Shown piece after piece: positions 5,660 to 14,862 of a stretch of DNA of 33,565 nt. Where the stretch lies: assembly GCA_964483155.1 (NCBI GenBank), contig CAZAAC010000029.1:1-33565 (forward strand), written 5' to 3'. The translations under genes and the position numbers were made by a program. Within the stretch, counting starts at the first letter, position 1. Each line of letters starts with the position of its first letter. Source of the stretch: JAAYYM01 sp964483155 (lineage in GTDB: Bacteria; Bacillota; Clostridia; Lachnospirales; Lachnospiraceae). A model generated the notes under the pieces. It did no database searches and was not told where the DNA came from. It worked only from the letters and a program-made list of their open reading frames with translations.

Positions 5660-7258
5660 TTATATACCTATCATTTTTACATCGCCATCTCGCTTAACAA
5701 ATTTACAATGTTTATATGATTCCTTTACGTATAATGATACATCAGATATTGTAATTTTAGTACCCGGATATACCTCGCTCTGCACATTCACCTGCGCTAC
5801 TGTGTCTTTATCCATAAACCCGTCAATACTTTCCAGTTCACTTTCATCACTCTTTAACTGCGCCTGTTGTGCTTTGCATGTCTCGACCAATTTCTGAACA
5901 TATTGTGCCTGCTCATACTGTAATTTCTCCCCAGCTGCAATTTTCTGGCCCATTGCTGTTAATACTGGTTGCATAGAAGCAATCACTTTTTTTGCATCAC
6001 TAATATTTTTTGTAAGAACATTGATTCTTTCCTTAATGGTCGGATCAACACCAACCTCAATGAAAGTATCGGTCCCCATAGACGAGCCAATAATTTTTGC
6101 CGAAATCATATTACTTGCACAAACAGTTCCACCAGTGATGAATCCTTTTCTGCCTGTAACATCGATATCTCCCTTTGCTGATACATGACTATGTAATATC
6201 GCTTCCGTATGCACAAATCCACCCGCATTAACTGTTGCATTTTCTATGAATTTAGAAATGATGTTTCCTTCGGCGGTCAGTGTTCCGCGGTTCATACCAT
6301 TAATACCTCTCGTTATGATAATATTGCCACCAGCCTGTAACAATGCACCTTCGACTACTCCCTTAACCTCAATATCTCCGCTTGCTTTTAAAGAAAAGCC
6401 TGTCTGCACATTCCCTCGTACAAGAACATTTCCTGCGTACTCAATATTTCCCGTTGATGTATCTACGTCATTAACCTCATATACATCTGATACAAAAACC
6501 TTATCATCTACAAGTGATACATGACCATTGACAGTTGCCGTCAAGGTCAGACCATCCTCTGACAATTCAATGTTTTTCCCATATTTCAACATCTTCTTTT
6601 TAACATCATTCTGCGGAATTCTTTCTCCTGAGACATTTTGACCTGCCTGCCCAGGATTTTCCTTTGTCAATACTGCTAAGACCTGACCCTCTGTACATTT
6701 ACTAATCGTCTGAAGATCAAAAAAATTAACAGAACCATCTTCGTTCATTTTAGGCTTGACATTTGGATTTGTATTAAAAAAGTACTCAATTTTGGCATCG
6801 CTTCCTTGAATTGGTTCAATCCCTCTTGCAACCAAATAATCCGTACAATATTTTCTGTCTTGTAAAAAACCTTTAATAACATTTTCATCAATACCAACTA
6901 TAACTTTATTATACCCTAATTCACTAATCACGTCCTCATAAGTAAATATCTCACCTCCACTTGAAGGTGGATAAAACCTCATAACAGCCTTCATCTTATC
7001 TGGAGAAAAATCTACATTCAATGACTCACGCTCTGCGTAACCTTCCCTCTCATCCAATAATACATCTTTTTGCCCTTCTAAAGTAAGAAGCGCTTTGTTT
7101 AATTCAACCTGATTATATTTATTGTATCCCTTACGCAATAAGTAATCTTTCAATTCGTTGACACGTATTGCTTCTCCACCTCCTGCTGGTGCAAAAAGGC
7201 GAATATAAATACTCCCATTATTCATGACCAATTGAAAAAAACCATTTCTTGCGTCCAT
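5660..7258 (-). CDS. FapA / DUF342 family protein
   Basis: The product is 532 aa. The N-terminal ~190 residues are mixed alpha/beta. A central right-handed beta-helix (about residues 240-385) is marked by repeated Gly-Asn-Ile and Gly-Asp-Ile turns (VLVRGNVQTGFSLKASGDIE, then GVVEGALLQAGGNIIITRGI). A helical coiled-coil region and a short beta tail follow. This is the FapA layout; FapA in Vibrio influences flagellar transcription factor localisation, and in Firmicutes the role is not settled. I chose the ATG at 7258, 5 bases after GGGAGG, over the ATG at 7273 that contains that site. It starts 24 bases after sigD, in the same operon. Confidence 0.85.
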   Translation of the reverse strand: MDARNGFFQLVMNNGSIYIRLFAPAGGGEAIRVNELKDYLLRKGYNKYNQVELNKALLTLEGQKDVLLDEREGYAERESLNVDFSPDKMKAVMRFYPPSSGGEIFTYEDVISELGYNKVIVGIDENVIKGFLQDRKYCTDYLVARGIEPIQGSDAKIEYFFNTNPNVKPKMNEDGSVNFFDLQTISKCTEGQVLAVLTKENPGQAGQNVSGERIPQNDVKKKMLKYGKNIELSEDGLTLTATVNGHVSLVDDKVFVSDVYEVNDVDTSTGNIEYAGNVLVRGNVQTGFSLKASGDIEVKGVVEGALLQAGGNIIITRGINGMNRGTLTAEGNIISKFIENATVNAGGFVHTEAILHSHVSAKGDIDVTGRKGFITGGTVCASNMISAKIIGSSMGTDTFIEVGVDPTIKERINVLTKNISDAKKVIASMQPVLTAMGQKIAAGEKLQYEQAQYVQKLVETCKAQQAQLKSDESELESIDGFMDKDTVAQVNVQSEVYPGTKITISDVSLYVKESYKHCKFVKRDGDVKMIGI

Positions 7259-7282
7259 ACGATCCTCCCTCATGTACTCTAT

Positions 7283-8050
7283 TTAAGTCTCTGTTACGAT
7301 TCCCATATAGCGTCCCATCTTTGTCTTCATCTTTTGCAACCCCTTCGTGTGAAGTTGCGAAATTCTTGATTCTGATACTTCAAGTATATTGCTAATTTCC
7401 TTCAACGTCAATTCCTCATAATAATAAAGTACTATAACCTTACGCTCCTTCTCAGTCAGTAAATCAAGTGACTCGCTCAACATAGATTTTAATTCGTTCT
7501 GCTCAATCACATCCTCTGGCTGCTCAAATTGTGCTGGCGCATTTTTATCATTAGGTACCTCTGAACCCTGCTCTATATATTCATTCAAAGACATAATACT
7601 GGTGGCTTTCATCTGTGTCTGCCAATCCAAAAGATCTTCTTCCGTAATAGCAAGCTCATTAGCAATTTCCGCATCAGTTGCATTCTTTCCTGTCTTTTCC
7701 TCAATTTCCTTGATTGCCATATTTATTTTTTTCTGTTTCTGTCTAATTGTTCTTGGTATCCAATCCATTTTTCGAATCTGATCAAATATCGCTCCCCTAA
7801 TTCTTAGGCTTGCATAAGTCTCAAATTTGACCGCTTTTTCAGGATTGAACTTATCAATTGCATCAATCAAACCAAAAATCCCATATCCTACAAGATCATC
7901 ATACTCGACACTATATCCTAAATACATGCTTAATCGCCCCGCAACTACTTTAACAAGCGGCGCATATTCAAGTATTATCTTTTCTCTGCATTCCGGGGTC
8001 CTTGATTTAGCATATTCAGCCCACATTTTTTTTCTTAATGTCTCATCCAT
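7283..8050 (-). CDS. sigD: Flagellar/motility RNA polymerase sigma factor (sigma-28/sigma-D)
   Basis: This is a FliA/WhiG-type sigma-70 factor of ~255 aa that directs RNA polymerase to late flagellar, chemotaxis and autolysin promoters. Region 2 is clear (LVGYGIFGLIDAIDKF, then FETYASLRIRGAIFDQIRKM), followed by the DWIPRTIRQK block that is diagnostic of the FliA class. Region 3 lies in the middle, and region 4 (LTEKERKVIVLYYYEELTLK, then SESRISQLHTKGL) ends the protein. It overlaps the preceding small membrane protein gene. The start is ambiguous: ATG at 8050 has GAGG 3-4 bases upstream, while ATG at 8059 has almost none. The matching promoter motif appears upstream of fliK (31083-31110). 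The anti-sigma factor FlgM is not in the window. Confidence 0.96.
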   Translation of the reverse strand: MDETLRKKMWAEYAKSRTPECREKIILEYAPLVKVVAGRLSMYLGYSVEYDDLVGYGIFGLIDAIDKFNPEKAVKFETYASLRIRGAIFDQIRKMDWIPRTIRQKQKKINMAIKEIEEKTGKNATDAEIANELAITEEDLLDWQTQMKATSIMSLNEYIEQGSEVPNDKNAPAQFEQPEDVIEQNELKSMLSESLDLLTEKERKVIVLYYYEELTLKEISNILEVSESRISQLHTKGLQKMKTKMGRYMGIVTET

Positions 8051-8327
8051 TTGCCTCATCCTCGTTGCCGTTGTTTTCGTTTAATTCTACACCATCACCT
8101 GATTGCTTCTCTATCATTTCTCCACTGTCATCAACGGCATTTTCGTCTGGTAACCGAAAAGAATCCAATATCCTTTTCACAACAATACCTAACACCAAAA
8201 ATATAAGCAAAACCCAGAACAAAATAAATAAAGTGTCCCTAATATCATAACCATCAATGTATGTGACTATGCATGTCACTGCTCCTGCCAACAGCATCAC
8301 AATCGCAGGGATTCTTTTTGTATTCAT
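8043..8327 (-). CDS. Small two-TM membrane protein between cheD and sigD
   Basis: The product is 94 aa. Two hydrophobic helices (residues ~6-25 and ~31-52) are separated by a short polar loop, and a hydrophilic, acidic tail of ~40 residues ends in Asn/Glu/Asp. I recognise no family. The ATG follows GGGAG at 7 bases, 14 bases after the cheD stop, and the end overlaps the start of sigD. The coupling suggests co-expression with the sigma factor. B. subtilis has no gene between cheD and sigD. A function at the membrane in swarming, export or sigma control is possible but unsupported by sequence. Confidence 0.8.
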   Translation of the reverse strand: MNTKRIPAIVMLLAGAVTCIVTYIDGYDIRDTLFILFWVLLIFLVLGIVVKRILDSFRLPDENAVDDSGEMIEKQSGDGVELNENNGNEDEANG

Positions 8328-8340
8328 TTAGCATCTCCCT

Positions 8341-8826
8341 TTAAATCGTTTTTGGTGCTTTTCCTACTGCTTTTATTAAAAAATCTCCAGTTTCTGGGTA
8401 AAACTCAACGGTACGTCCATAATTTGCTCCCGTGTCCTCCGCTAAAATACGAATACCCATTTCCTTCAATTTTAACTTTGAAGCTTCAACATTCCGATCA
8501 CCAATAGAAACCAATTCGGATTTATTTTGAAAAGAGAACATTTGCGCTCCGCCAGCTATCTTGGCAACTATGCGGCTTTGAACTGCTCCCTCCTTCAACA
8601 TTAAATTGACCAATTCTGTAATACCGGTATCCGCGAATTTAGGTTTGCTGGAATTATTTTGTATTTTAGTACTGTCAGGAAGCATAATATGTGCCAATCC
8701 ACCAATCTTTTTAACCGGGTCCCTAACTGCTATGCCAACGCAGGAGCCAAGTCCTAAAGTGGTAATTGCATCCGGACTCTTACATAATTGTAAGTCAGCC
8801 ATACCTACCTTTATCATTTTACCCAT
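8341..8826 (-). CDS. cheD: Chemoreceptor glutamine deamidase CheD
   Basis: The product is 161 aa. It deamidates glutamine residues on chemoreceptors, which helps activate CheA signalling, and in the B. subtilis scheme it also binds and stimulates CheC. The catalytic Cys29 sits in TLGLGSCVGIAV and the paired His46 in GLAHIMLP; the Thr of the triad follows in the ...KPKFADTGITELV segment. The family's usual length matches. It lies 69 bases downstream of cheC, and the two probably form the CheC-CheD adaptation pair. The ATG at 8826 has only a weak TAGGAA site; ATG three codons later (8817) is an alternative. Confidence 0.95.
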   Translation of the reverse strand: MGKMIKVGMADLQLCKSPDAITTLGLGSCVGIAVRDPVKKIGGLAHIMLPDSTKIQNNSSKPKFADTGITELVNLMLKEGAVQSRIVAKIAGGAQMFSFQNKSELVSIGDRNVEASKLKLKEMGIRILAEDTGANYGRTVEFYPETGDFLIKAVGKAPKTI

Positions 8827-8895
8827 TCTAAGTTCCTATCCCAAATTTGTATTTTGTAAACTATCGCTCTGCAACGTTTGATTTTATTCAAAAAA

Positions 8896-9510
8896 TCACA
8901 TGCCCAATGAAGTTAAAATCTTATCGTATGATTCTAAATCGGGGACTAATATAAAATATCCATCCAACTTAACCTCATCTGAAAAAGCTGTTTGAATTAA
9001 CAATATTCTATCTCCTAATGTGCCAAACTCGATTGCTGGCACACTAAGAATAGCACCTGCCATATCAATACTGATATCTGGTATCGAAGATATAATTTTA
9101 AGATTTGTGAGTGTAGATAGCGAAGACAAATAAGAGCCAGTGATAATATTACCGATTTCTTTTAAAGCAGAAATTTCCATATCCGTAAATTTGCCCTCAT
9201 GCACCTCTTCCATACCCATTAACTTCGCCACTAAAATTCTTGCTGATTGTTCTTCCAGGAGAAACATAATGCTACCAGTAATATCACCTTCAACGGCTTG
9301 ATAAATACCTGCCATAATCTGCTCTTCGCCACCCATTGCTTCACCAACCTCAGAAAACTCCAAAAGTGCAACCTTTGGCACTTTCATATCAACCTTAGTC
9401 TGCAATAATTGCGCCAGCGCAGTTGTGGCATTTCCAGCGCCAATATTTCCCAGTTCTCGCAAGACATCAAAATACATGCCATCAACATGATCTAAATCAA
9501 ACTTAGCCAT
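8896..9510 (-). CDS. cheC: CheY-P phosphatase CheC
   Basis: The product is 204 aa. CheC removes phosphate from CheY-P and binds CheD in receptor adaptation. Both pseudo-symmetric active sites are complete: ELGN, 22 residues, Pro in the first half, and EIGN, 22 residues, Pro in the second half, matching the E-x2-N-x22-P signature. No membrane segments occur. It lies between cheW and cheD, as in B. subtilis. FliY in this operon carries a related phosphatase domain, so two CheY-P phosphatases are encoded. Confidence 0.96.
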   Translation of the reverse strand: MAKFDLDHVDGMYFDVLRELGNIGAGNATTALAQLLQTKVDMKVPKVALLEFSEVGEAMGGEEQIMAGIYQAVEGDITGSIMFLLEEQSARILVAKLMGMEEVHEGKFTDMEISALKEIGNIITGSYLSSLSTLTNLKIISSIPDISIDMAGAILSVPAIEFGTLGDRILLIQTAFSDEVKLDGYFILVPDLESYDKILTSLGM

Positions 9511-9540
9511 AAATGCTTACCCCATATCTGTCACAAAGTA

Positions 9541-9999
9541 TCAGACAGTCTCTCTTTCAGATACCACTACATTCAAATCTAACAGTGAAACCAGAGTATC
9601 ATTGTATTTACCTATTCCATTAATAAACATTGGTGTATCATCTTTAACATCATATGAAATCTTCTCAATATTTGCATCATCAAGTGTGACAACTTCCTTA
9701 ACTTCATCAACAATAACTCCAATTGGCGCATTCTGTTCCAATTTCAAAATGATTATCCTTGTCTTATTCGTTATAACGTCTTCTTCCAGATTCATTTTAA
9801 TACGAATGCTCATTACTGGAACTACCTCGCCGCGCAAATTAATAACACCTTTAAAATAAGGTTGCGCTTTCGGAACCCGTGTAATCTTCTGCATGCGTAC
9901 AATATTCTCTATATACTTAATATCTATACCATACTGCTCCGCACCTATTTGAATTACAATATACTGTATCGTTGTATTTCCTACTTTTAATTCATCCAT
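9541..9999 (-). CDS. cheW: Chemotaxis coupling protein CheW
   Basis: The product is 152 aa, the normal length for CheW. It is a single CheW-fold domain that couples chemoreceptors to CheA at the membrane-associated array. Typical sequence is visible: YIVIQIGAEQYGIDIKYIEN near the start, then KGVINLRGEVVPVMSIR, and an IGVIVDEVKEVV segment. It starts 17 bases after cheA and precedes cheC, so these genes are probably translated from one mRNA. Nothing is unusual about it. Confidence 0.96.
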   Translation of the reverse strand: MDELKVGNTTIQYIVIQIGAEQYGIDIKYIENIVRMQKITRVPKAQPYFKGVINLRGEVVPVMSIRIKMNLEEDVITNKTRIIILKLEQNAPIGVIVDEVKEVVTLDDANIEKISYDVKDDTPMFINGIGKYNDTLVSLLDLNVVVSERETV

Positions 10000-10016
10000 A
10001 TGCTTTCTACCCCCTA

Positions 10017-12110
10017 CTATATTAATGCATTGGCATCTAAGATCAGTGCCACTTCACCGTCACCCAAAATTGTTGCACCACTAATCATTCTGCTACTGCA
10101 ATTGATATATTTGCCAAGTGATTTAATAACAATTTCCTGCTGACCAATCAATTCATCAACTACAAGTCCAGCCATGGAATCACCCTTTCTGACAATAACA
10201 ACTACCATAGCTTCCTCTTTGCTCTTCGTTGGCGCAATATCAAGTATTGTATGCATTCTAATAAGTGGAATAACACTGCCTCTCAAATTAATGACTTCTT
10301 TTGCTTGTACATACTTCACTTCGTTTTCAGCTATTTCTTCAATTGTCTGAATTGAGCCCAAAGAAACAGCATACTTTTCTTCCCCGACAACAACCATAAG
10401 TGCTTGTATAATCGCAAGAGTAAGTGGTAAGCGAATCGTAAATACGCTACCTTCTCCCAGTTTACTCTTTATACTGACATCTCCGCCCAAAACACCAATC
10501 TTAGATTTTACAACATCAAGTCCAACGCCTCTTCCCGATATATCAGAGACTACCTTTGCTGTAGAAAAACTAGGCAGGAATAATAATTCAATAATATCCT
10601 TATCGCCCATTGTCTCAGCCTGCTCGGCTGTAATCGTGCCACGCTCGATAGCTTTTTGACGTACTGCAGCAACATCTATTCCATTACCATCATCTTTGAC
10701 TTCAATTACTACATTATTTCCATCCTGGAATGCATCTAAATGAATCGTACCAATTTCTGGTTTACCACGCTTAATACGGACATCTGGCATCTCAATACCA
10801 TGGTCTACACTGTTACGTAATAAGTGCATCAAAGGATCACCGATTTCATCAACAACTGTACGGTCAAGTTCTGTTTCTTCACCTGACATATACAATTCCA
10901 TTTTTTTGCCTAACTTGCCTTTTAACTCGCGAATCATTCTTGGGAATTTAGCCAAAACGCTTTCAATTGGAACCATTCGGACTTTCATGACTGACTCATG
11001 CAGATTTGTCGTCACACTCTCCAGATATTCAATCTGCTCATTAAAGCTTGTATTGGCAACATCAGATTCTCCAAATGAAACCAGACTGTTCTTTGCAATA
11101 ATCAATTCGCTTACCAGATTCATCAAAACATCCAATTTTTCAATATCTACTCTGACCGTTCTGTTAACAACAGGCTTTGCCATTGTCGTTTTTTTACCAG
11201 AAGAAGTCTGCACCTCGTCTCTTCTGGCTTCTTCTTCGGCCTTTGCATCAAACACTTCCATCACATCATTGTCATCCTCTTCTGGCTTACCACTCATCAT
11301 AGAAATATCTTCTGCCACAATCCGCTCACCTACAGCATCCTCAATCTCAGATACATACTTAATTGCTGCAACAATCTTATCAATATCTGCCTCGGATACA
11401 AAAAACATACTGAAATCATAATCAAATCTCTCATCTTCAATATCTTGTATGGAAGGAGATGAAATAATAATTTCTCCTAATTCTTCCAATGCCTTAAATA
11501 CCAAAAATGCACGTGCCGCCTTTAGAATACATGTTTCCTGTACATATACAGTTACTCCATATACATGCAGTCCTCTTCGAATTGCTTCTTTTACTCCCTG
11601 TATCTCAGACTTTTGTAATACTATTTCTCTCCACTTATTCAATTTACTATCATTTGGGGCTTCTACAGGCACTTCCGCGTCACTCTTGTTCTCAACGATA
11701 ATCTTCTTCTCTTTTTCTGTCCCTACGCTACCATCTAAAATCTTAAGTAATGCATCAATAATCGGTTCATTATCGTTTGTTCCTTCATCTGAAGTCTGCT
11801 GAATTGCATTCTGATACCCCTCTAAGGCATCGAGTGCCTGAAAAAGAATATCAATCAACTGTCCTGTTACTTTCAGCTTACCAGTTCTAACTTCAGAAAA
11901 TACGCTTTCCATATTATGCGTCAGCTTCTGCATTCTTTTATAACCCATCGTTCCTGACATACCCTTTAAGGAATGTGCTGCACGAAAGATTTCGTTAATA
12001 GTAGCCTCATTTTCAGGCTCATTTTCCAACACCATCAATTGATCGCTCAGGCTTTGTAAATGTTCTTTTGTTTCGTCTAAAAAGATTTCTAAATATTGGC
12101 TTACATCCAT
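10017..12110 (-). CDS. cheA: Chemotaxis histidine kinase CheA
   Basis: The product is 697 aa, with all five domains. P1 (Hpt) has the phosphorylated His46 in AAHSLKGMSG. P2 (~150-270) is the response-regulator docking domain. The P3 dimerisation helices begin near RVDIEKLDVLMNLVSELI. P4, the ATPase, has the N box (LLRNSVDHGIE), G1 (DDGNGID) and G2 (SGRGVGLDVVK). P5 is CheW-like. The ATG at 12110 is one base after the cheB stop and follows GGGGG at 9 bases. The earlier ATG at 12143 lies inside cheB and is rejected. CheA passes phosphate to CheY (21618-21980) and CheB (12112-13212), both in this window. Confidence 0.97.
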   Translation of the reverse strand: MDVSQYLEIFLDETKEHLQSLSDQLMVLENEPENEATINEIFRAAHSLKGMSGTMGYKRMQKLTHNMESVFSEVRTGKLKVTGQLIDILFQALDALEGYQNAIQQTSDEGTNDNEPIIDALLKILDGSVGTEKEKKIIVENKSDAEVPVEAPNDSKLNKWREIVLQKSEIQGVKEAIRRGLHVYGVTVYVQETCILKAARAFLVFKALEELGEIIISSPSIQDIEDERFDYDFSMFFVSEADIDKIVAAIKYVSEIEDAVGERIVAEDISMMSGKPEEDDNDVMEVFDAKAEEEARRDEVQTSSGKKTTMAKPVVNRTVRVDIEKLDVLMNLVSELIIAKNSLVSFGESDVANTSFNEQIEYLESVTTNLHESVMKVRMVPIESVLAKFPRMIRELKGKLGKKMELYMSGEETELDRTVVDEIGDPLMHLLRNSVDHGIEMPDVRIKRGKPEIGTIHLDAFQDGNNVVIEVKDDGNGIDVAAVRQKAIERGTITAEQAETMGDKDIIELLFLPSFSTAKVVSDISGRGVGLDVVKSKIGVLGGDVSIKSKLGEGSVFTIRLPLTLAIIQALMVVVGEEKYAVSLGSIQTIEEIAENEVKYVQAKEVINLRGSVIPLIRMHTILDIAPTKSKEEAMVVVIVRKGDSMAGLVVDELIGQQEIVIKSLGKYINCSSRMISGATILGDGEVALILDANALI

Positions 12111-12111
12111 A

Positions 12112-13212
12112 TTATCGTACCCCCACGCTCTTAATAATTTCATCTGCTACTAGTTCAATCGGTACTACCGTATCAACAAGTCCCGCTGCAACAATGCTCT
12201 TCGGCATACCATATACCGCACAGGTTTGCTCGTCCTGTGCCACTACTCTGACTCTTTTATGTAATGCAAGATTCACGATACCTGCAGTGCCATCGCCACC
12301 CATTCCGGTGAGTACGACACAGATGATTTCATCAAATTTGCTTTCTACAAGAGATTCAAACATATAATTTGCACATGGTTTAACGCCTTCCCTTGTTGGT
12401 TCATCAGTACATTGAATGACAGCTTCTCCGTCTTTCATGATAACCTTCATATGTTTTCCACCAGGTGCTACATATACATAGCCAGCTCTCAGAATATCTC
12501 CATTTTCTGCTTCCTTTACAAACACCTCACTTAGCTCATTAAGTCGTTCTGCTAAAGACCTTGTAAAGCCTCGTGGCATGTGTTGCACTAATAAAATAGG
12601 TGCTTTGATATCTTTCTGAATTCTAGGAATCACTTGCTGAAGTGCCTTCGGACCACCAGTTGATGCTGCAATAGCAACCACTTTGTTTGCATGACCAACC
12701 GCTCTATGCGCGACTCTGATAATACCCTTTTTCTCATTTATCACCTTGCGTTGCGGTATTACCTCAGTCTTCGTATACGTATGTGCGCTCTTCTCCTTAT
12801 CCACCTTAGAATTTGCATTTGATACAACATCTAACAGCATAAGAAAATGATCCTTGAAAGCTGCGTTCTTTGTATCTGCAATATTTTCTGGTTTCTGGAT
12901 AAAATCCAGCGCTCCGTATTCGAGTGCTAATAGCGTTTCTCTTGCACCTTCTTTTGTTGTCGTACTTGCCACAAGTATATTAAATGACAAATTACTTTTT
13001 TGTAATTCCCTAAGAAGTTCAAGTCCTGTCATACGCGGCATATAGACATCAAGTACAATCGCATCATACTGCTTTTGCAATATTAACTTAAGTCCTTCCA
13101 CCCCATCATGTGCAATATCAGCCACTTCAAATCTATCATCTGCATTTATTATATCACAGATGACCCTTCTCATGAGTGCGGAGTCGTCGATTACTAATAT
13201 TTTTTTCTTCAT
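12112..13212 (-). CDS. cheB: Chemotaxis response regulator / protein-glutamate methylesterase CheB
   Basis: The product is 366 aa. The N-terminal receiver domain has Asp9-Asp10 and the phosphoacceptor Asp55 (VLDVYMPRMTG). The C-terminal methylesterase has the Ser (AASTGGPKAL), His (LVQHMPRGFT) and Asp (LTGMGGDGTAG) triad. It demethylates chemoreceptors and is activated by CheA. I chose the ATG at 13212, just after the PilZ gene's stop, because it begins the canonical receiver sequence (KKKILVIDDSALMRR). The ribosome binding site AAAGGTTG overlaps that stop. The methyltransferase CheR is not in the window. Confidence 0.96.
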   Translation of the reverse strand: MKKKILVIDDSALMRRVICDIINADDRFEVADIAHDGVEGLKLILQKQYDAIVLDVYMPRMTGLELLRELQKSNLSFNILVASTTTKEGARETLLALEYGALDFIQKPENIADTKNAAFKDHFLMLLDVVSNANSKVDKEKSAHTYTKTEVIPQRKVINEKKGIIRVAHRAVGHANKVVAIAASTGGPKALQQVIPRIQKDIKAPILLVQHMPRGFTRSLAERLNELSEVFVKEAENGDILRAGYVYVAPGGKHMKVIMKDGEAVIQCTDEPTREGVKPCANYMFESLVESKFDEIICVVLTGMGGDGTAGIVNLALHKRVRVVAQDEQTCAVYGMPKSIVAAGLVDTVVPIELVADEIIKSVGVR

Positions 13213-13216
13213 ATTT

Positions 13217-13945
13217 TCAACCTTTATCACGTCTGCGGTTTTTACGTTCTTCTTCAAATATGTACCGTATAATGCCCTCTCTATCGTCATTCATTATGTT
13301 TGCGAATTGTATTCTATGCTCAAATTCGCCTGTTCTGTTTGCAATCACTTCTGTCAAAAGAACCTGTCCTACTAATTTGTATTCTATCATTTCTCCATTC
13401 ACATATAAATTAAAAACAAATAATATCAAAGACTCTACCGGATACTGAACCTGCGAAATAAATCTTGCACCACCGCCACTAATGTCAACAATAATACCAT
13501 TTGTAAGCGTAATATCTGTATCAATAAACTGAACCTTCTCCATAACCTTTGGAAGTTCATCTTCTTCCAGTTTACGACAACGCATATCCAACACACAGTT
13601 CAGTCTGTAATATTCACGTCTCTGGTACTTTCGCATATCTGTGGTAATTTCCATTAACAGAATAAAAATATTATTGCTTTTATATCTATCAATCACTCTG
13701 GCCAGGCATTGATACAGACCCGTTTTTGTATAAAAGCAAATATTATACTCTCCATCCACAGGTAACAAAATGACCTTACCCTGTTCCATAGGCATGGCTA
13801 TTTTAATCTGATCCTCGGATACAATATCGTAAACCTGACTTTTATATGTCTTCCTTGCATGTACAGATTTTTCCTCTTCTCCCTGTATTCTCTCGACCGT
13901 CTCTAGTTCGAGTTTGTCTCCCAAAGTTACAAATTTTGATAACAT
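13217..13945 (-). CDS. YcgR-like PilZ-domain c-di-GMP effector
   Basis: The product is 242 aa. The N-terminal half resembles the YcgR N-terminal beta domain (PilZNR). The C-terminal PilZ domain has the c-di-GMP binding motifs intact: RREYYR (R-x3-R) near residue 113 and DISGGG (D-x-S-x2-G) near 155. YcgR-type proteins slow or bias the flagellar motor when c-di-GMP is high, by contacting MotA or the switch, so this one may link c-di-GMP to motility here. It starts 15 bases after flhG and ends 4 bases before cheB. B. subtilis lacks a PilZ gene at this position. Confidence 0.88.
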   Translation of the reverse strand: MLSKFVTLGDKLELETVERIQGEEEKSVHARKTYKSQVYDIVSEDQIKIAMPMEQGKVILLPVDGEYNICFYTKTGLYQCLARVIDRYKSNNIFILLMEITTDMRKYQRREYYRLNCVLDMRCRKLEEDELPKVMEKVQFIDTDITLTNGIIVDISGGGARFISQVQYPVESLILFVFNLYVNGEMIEYKLVGQVLLTEVIANRTGEFEHRIQFANIMNDDREGIIRYIFEEERKNRRRDKG

Positions 13946-13959
13946 AGCCTACCTCACAT

Positions 13960-14859
13960 TCATTTAATTTCTTTCCTGTTTAGATTCTTGCCGGTCACGA
14001 TATTGGCAAAAAAGCCCGCCATTCCATGTTTTCTAAAAATCGGCTCACTCTCCTTATTGACAAGTGTGATTGCCAGATCTTCGAAGGCTTTTGCAGACTT
14101 AGCATTTGGATTTTCAATGCAAATGGGTGTTTGCTGCATAACTGCTTTTAACAACTGTGGATCCTGTGGAATAATGCCAATAAACTCAATCGGAATTTTT
14201 AAATATCTACTCACTACAGCATTTAGTTTGTTAAACAATTGTTTTCCTTCTTCAAAATCCTCAACCTTATTTGTTATTACTTTAATTTGCGTCATGTCAC
14301 GGTTAAACCGCGCATGCCTGTTCAACGCTTTTAGTAAAGAATATGAATCAGTAATGGAAGTCGGCTCTGGCGTCGTAACAAGCAGGACTTCCCCGCTCGC
14401 AACAAGAAATTCAAGTACAGCATCAGAAATACCTGCCCCCGTATCGATTATTATTACATCTGCAAGCATATCAAGCTCCGCAAGATTTTGAACCAAATAA
14501 TTTATATAGTCTCTGCTGAGATTCGATAATCCTGCTATACCAGATCCTCCAGATATGAATCCTATATCCATAGGTCCCATAGTAATAATTTCTCGAATAC
14601 TCTTTCCCTGATAAATCAAGTCACTCAAATTATGTTTTGGTACAGCTCCAAACATGACCTCAATATTTGCCAATCCAAAATCAGCATCAAATATAATGAC
14701 TCTCTGCCCCATTCTTCGAAGTTGAACTGCTAAATTAATAGACACATTGGACTTGCCAACGCCACCTTTACCACTCGTAACAGTAATCACTCTGGCCGTC
14801 GGTCTTATCGTCTGCTGGTTCATCTTAATGATGTTCCGTAATTGTTCTGCCTGATCCAT
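13960..14859 (-). CDS. flhG: Flagellar number regulator FlhG (MinD/ParA-type ATPase)
   Basis: The product is 299 aa, a ParA/MinD-type ATPase (YlxH/FleN). It carries the conserved N-terminal DQAEQLR motif, which in the family stimulates the FlhF GTPase. The deviant Walker A motif is SGKGGVGKSN near residues 29-38, and IIFDADFGLAN gives the second catalytic Asp. VIIIDTGAGI follows as Walker B. It controls flagellar number and position through FlhF and the C-ring. It begins 4 bases after the flhF stop, the usual pairing. The C-terminal region should contain the amphipathic membrane-targeting segment. Confidence 0.94.
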   Translation of the reverse strand: MDQAEQLRNIIKMNQQTIRPTARVITVTSGKGGVGKSNVSINLAVQLRRMGQRVIIFDADFGLANIEVMFGAVPKHNLSDLIYQGKSIREIITMGPMDIGFISGGSGIAGLSNLSRDYINYLVQNLAELDMLADVIIIDTGAGISDAVLEFLVASGEVLLVTTPEPTSITDSYSLLKALNRHARFNRDMTQIKVITNKVEDFEEGKQLFNKLNAVVSRYLKIPIEFIGIIPQDPQLLKAVMQQTPICIENPNAKSAKAFEDLAITLVNKESEPIFRKHGMAGFFANIVTGKNLNRKEIK

Positions 14860-14862
14860 ATG

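Noticed and set aside
6060..6080. ACCGATAC within the FapA-type gene as a possible sigma-28 -10 box
   Set aside because: Two mismatches in the core and no -35 box at the right distance.
12111..12143. Longer cheA start at 12143
   Set aside because: It lies inside cheB; the ATG at 12110 begins the conserved Hpt domain.
13213..13290. Longer cheB start at 13290
   Set aside because: The added residues would overlap the PilZ gene and precede the canonical receiver start; no ribosome binding site supports it.
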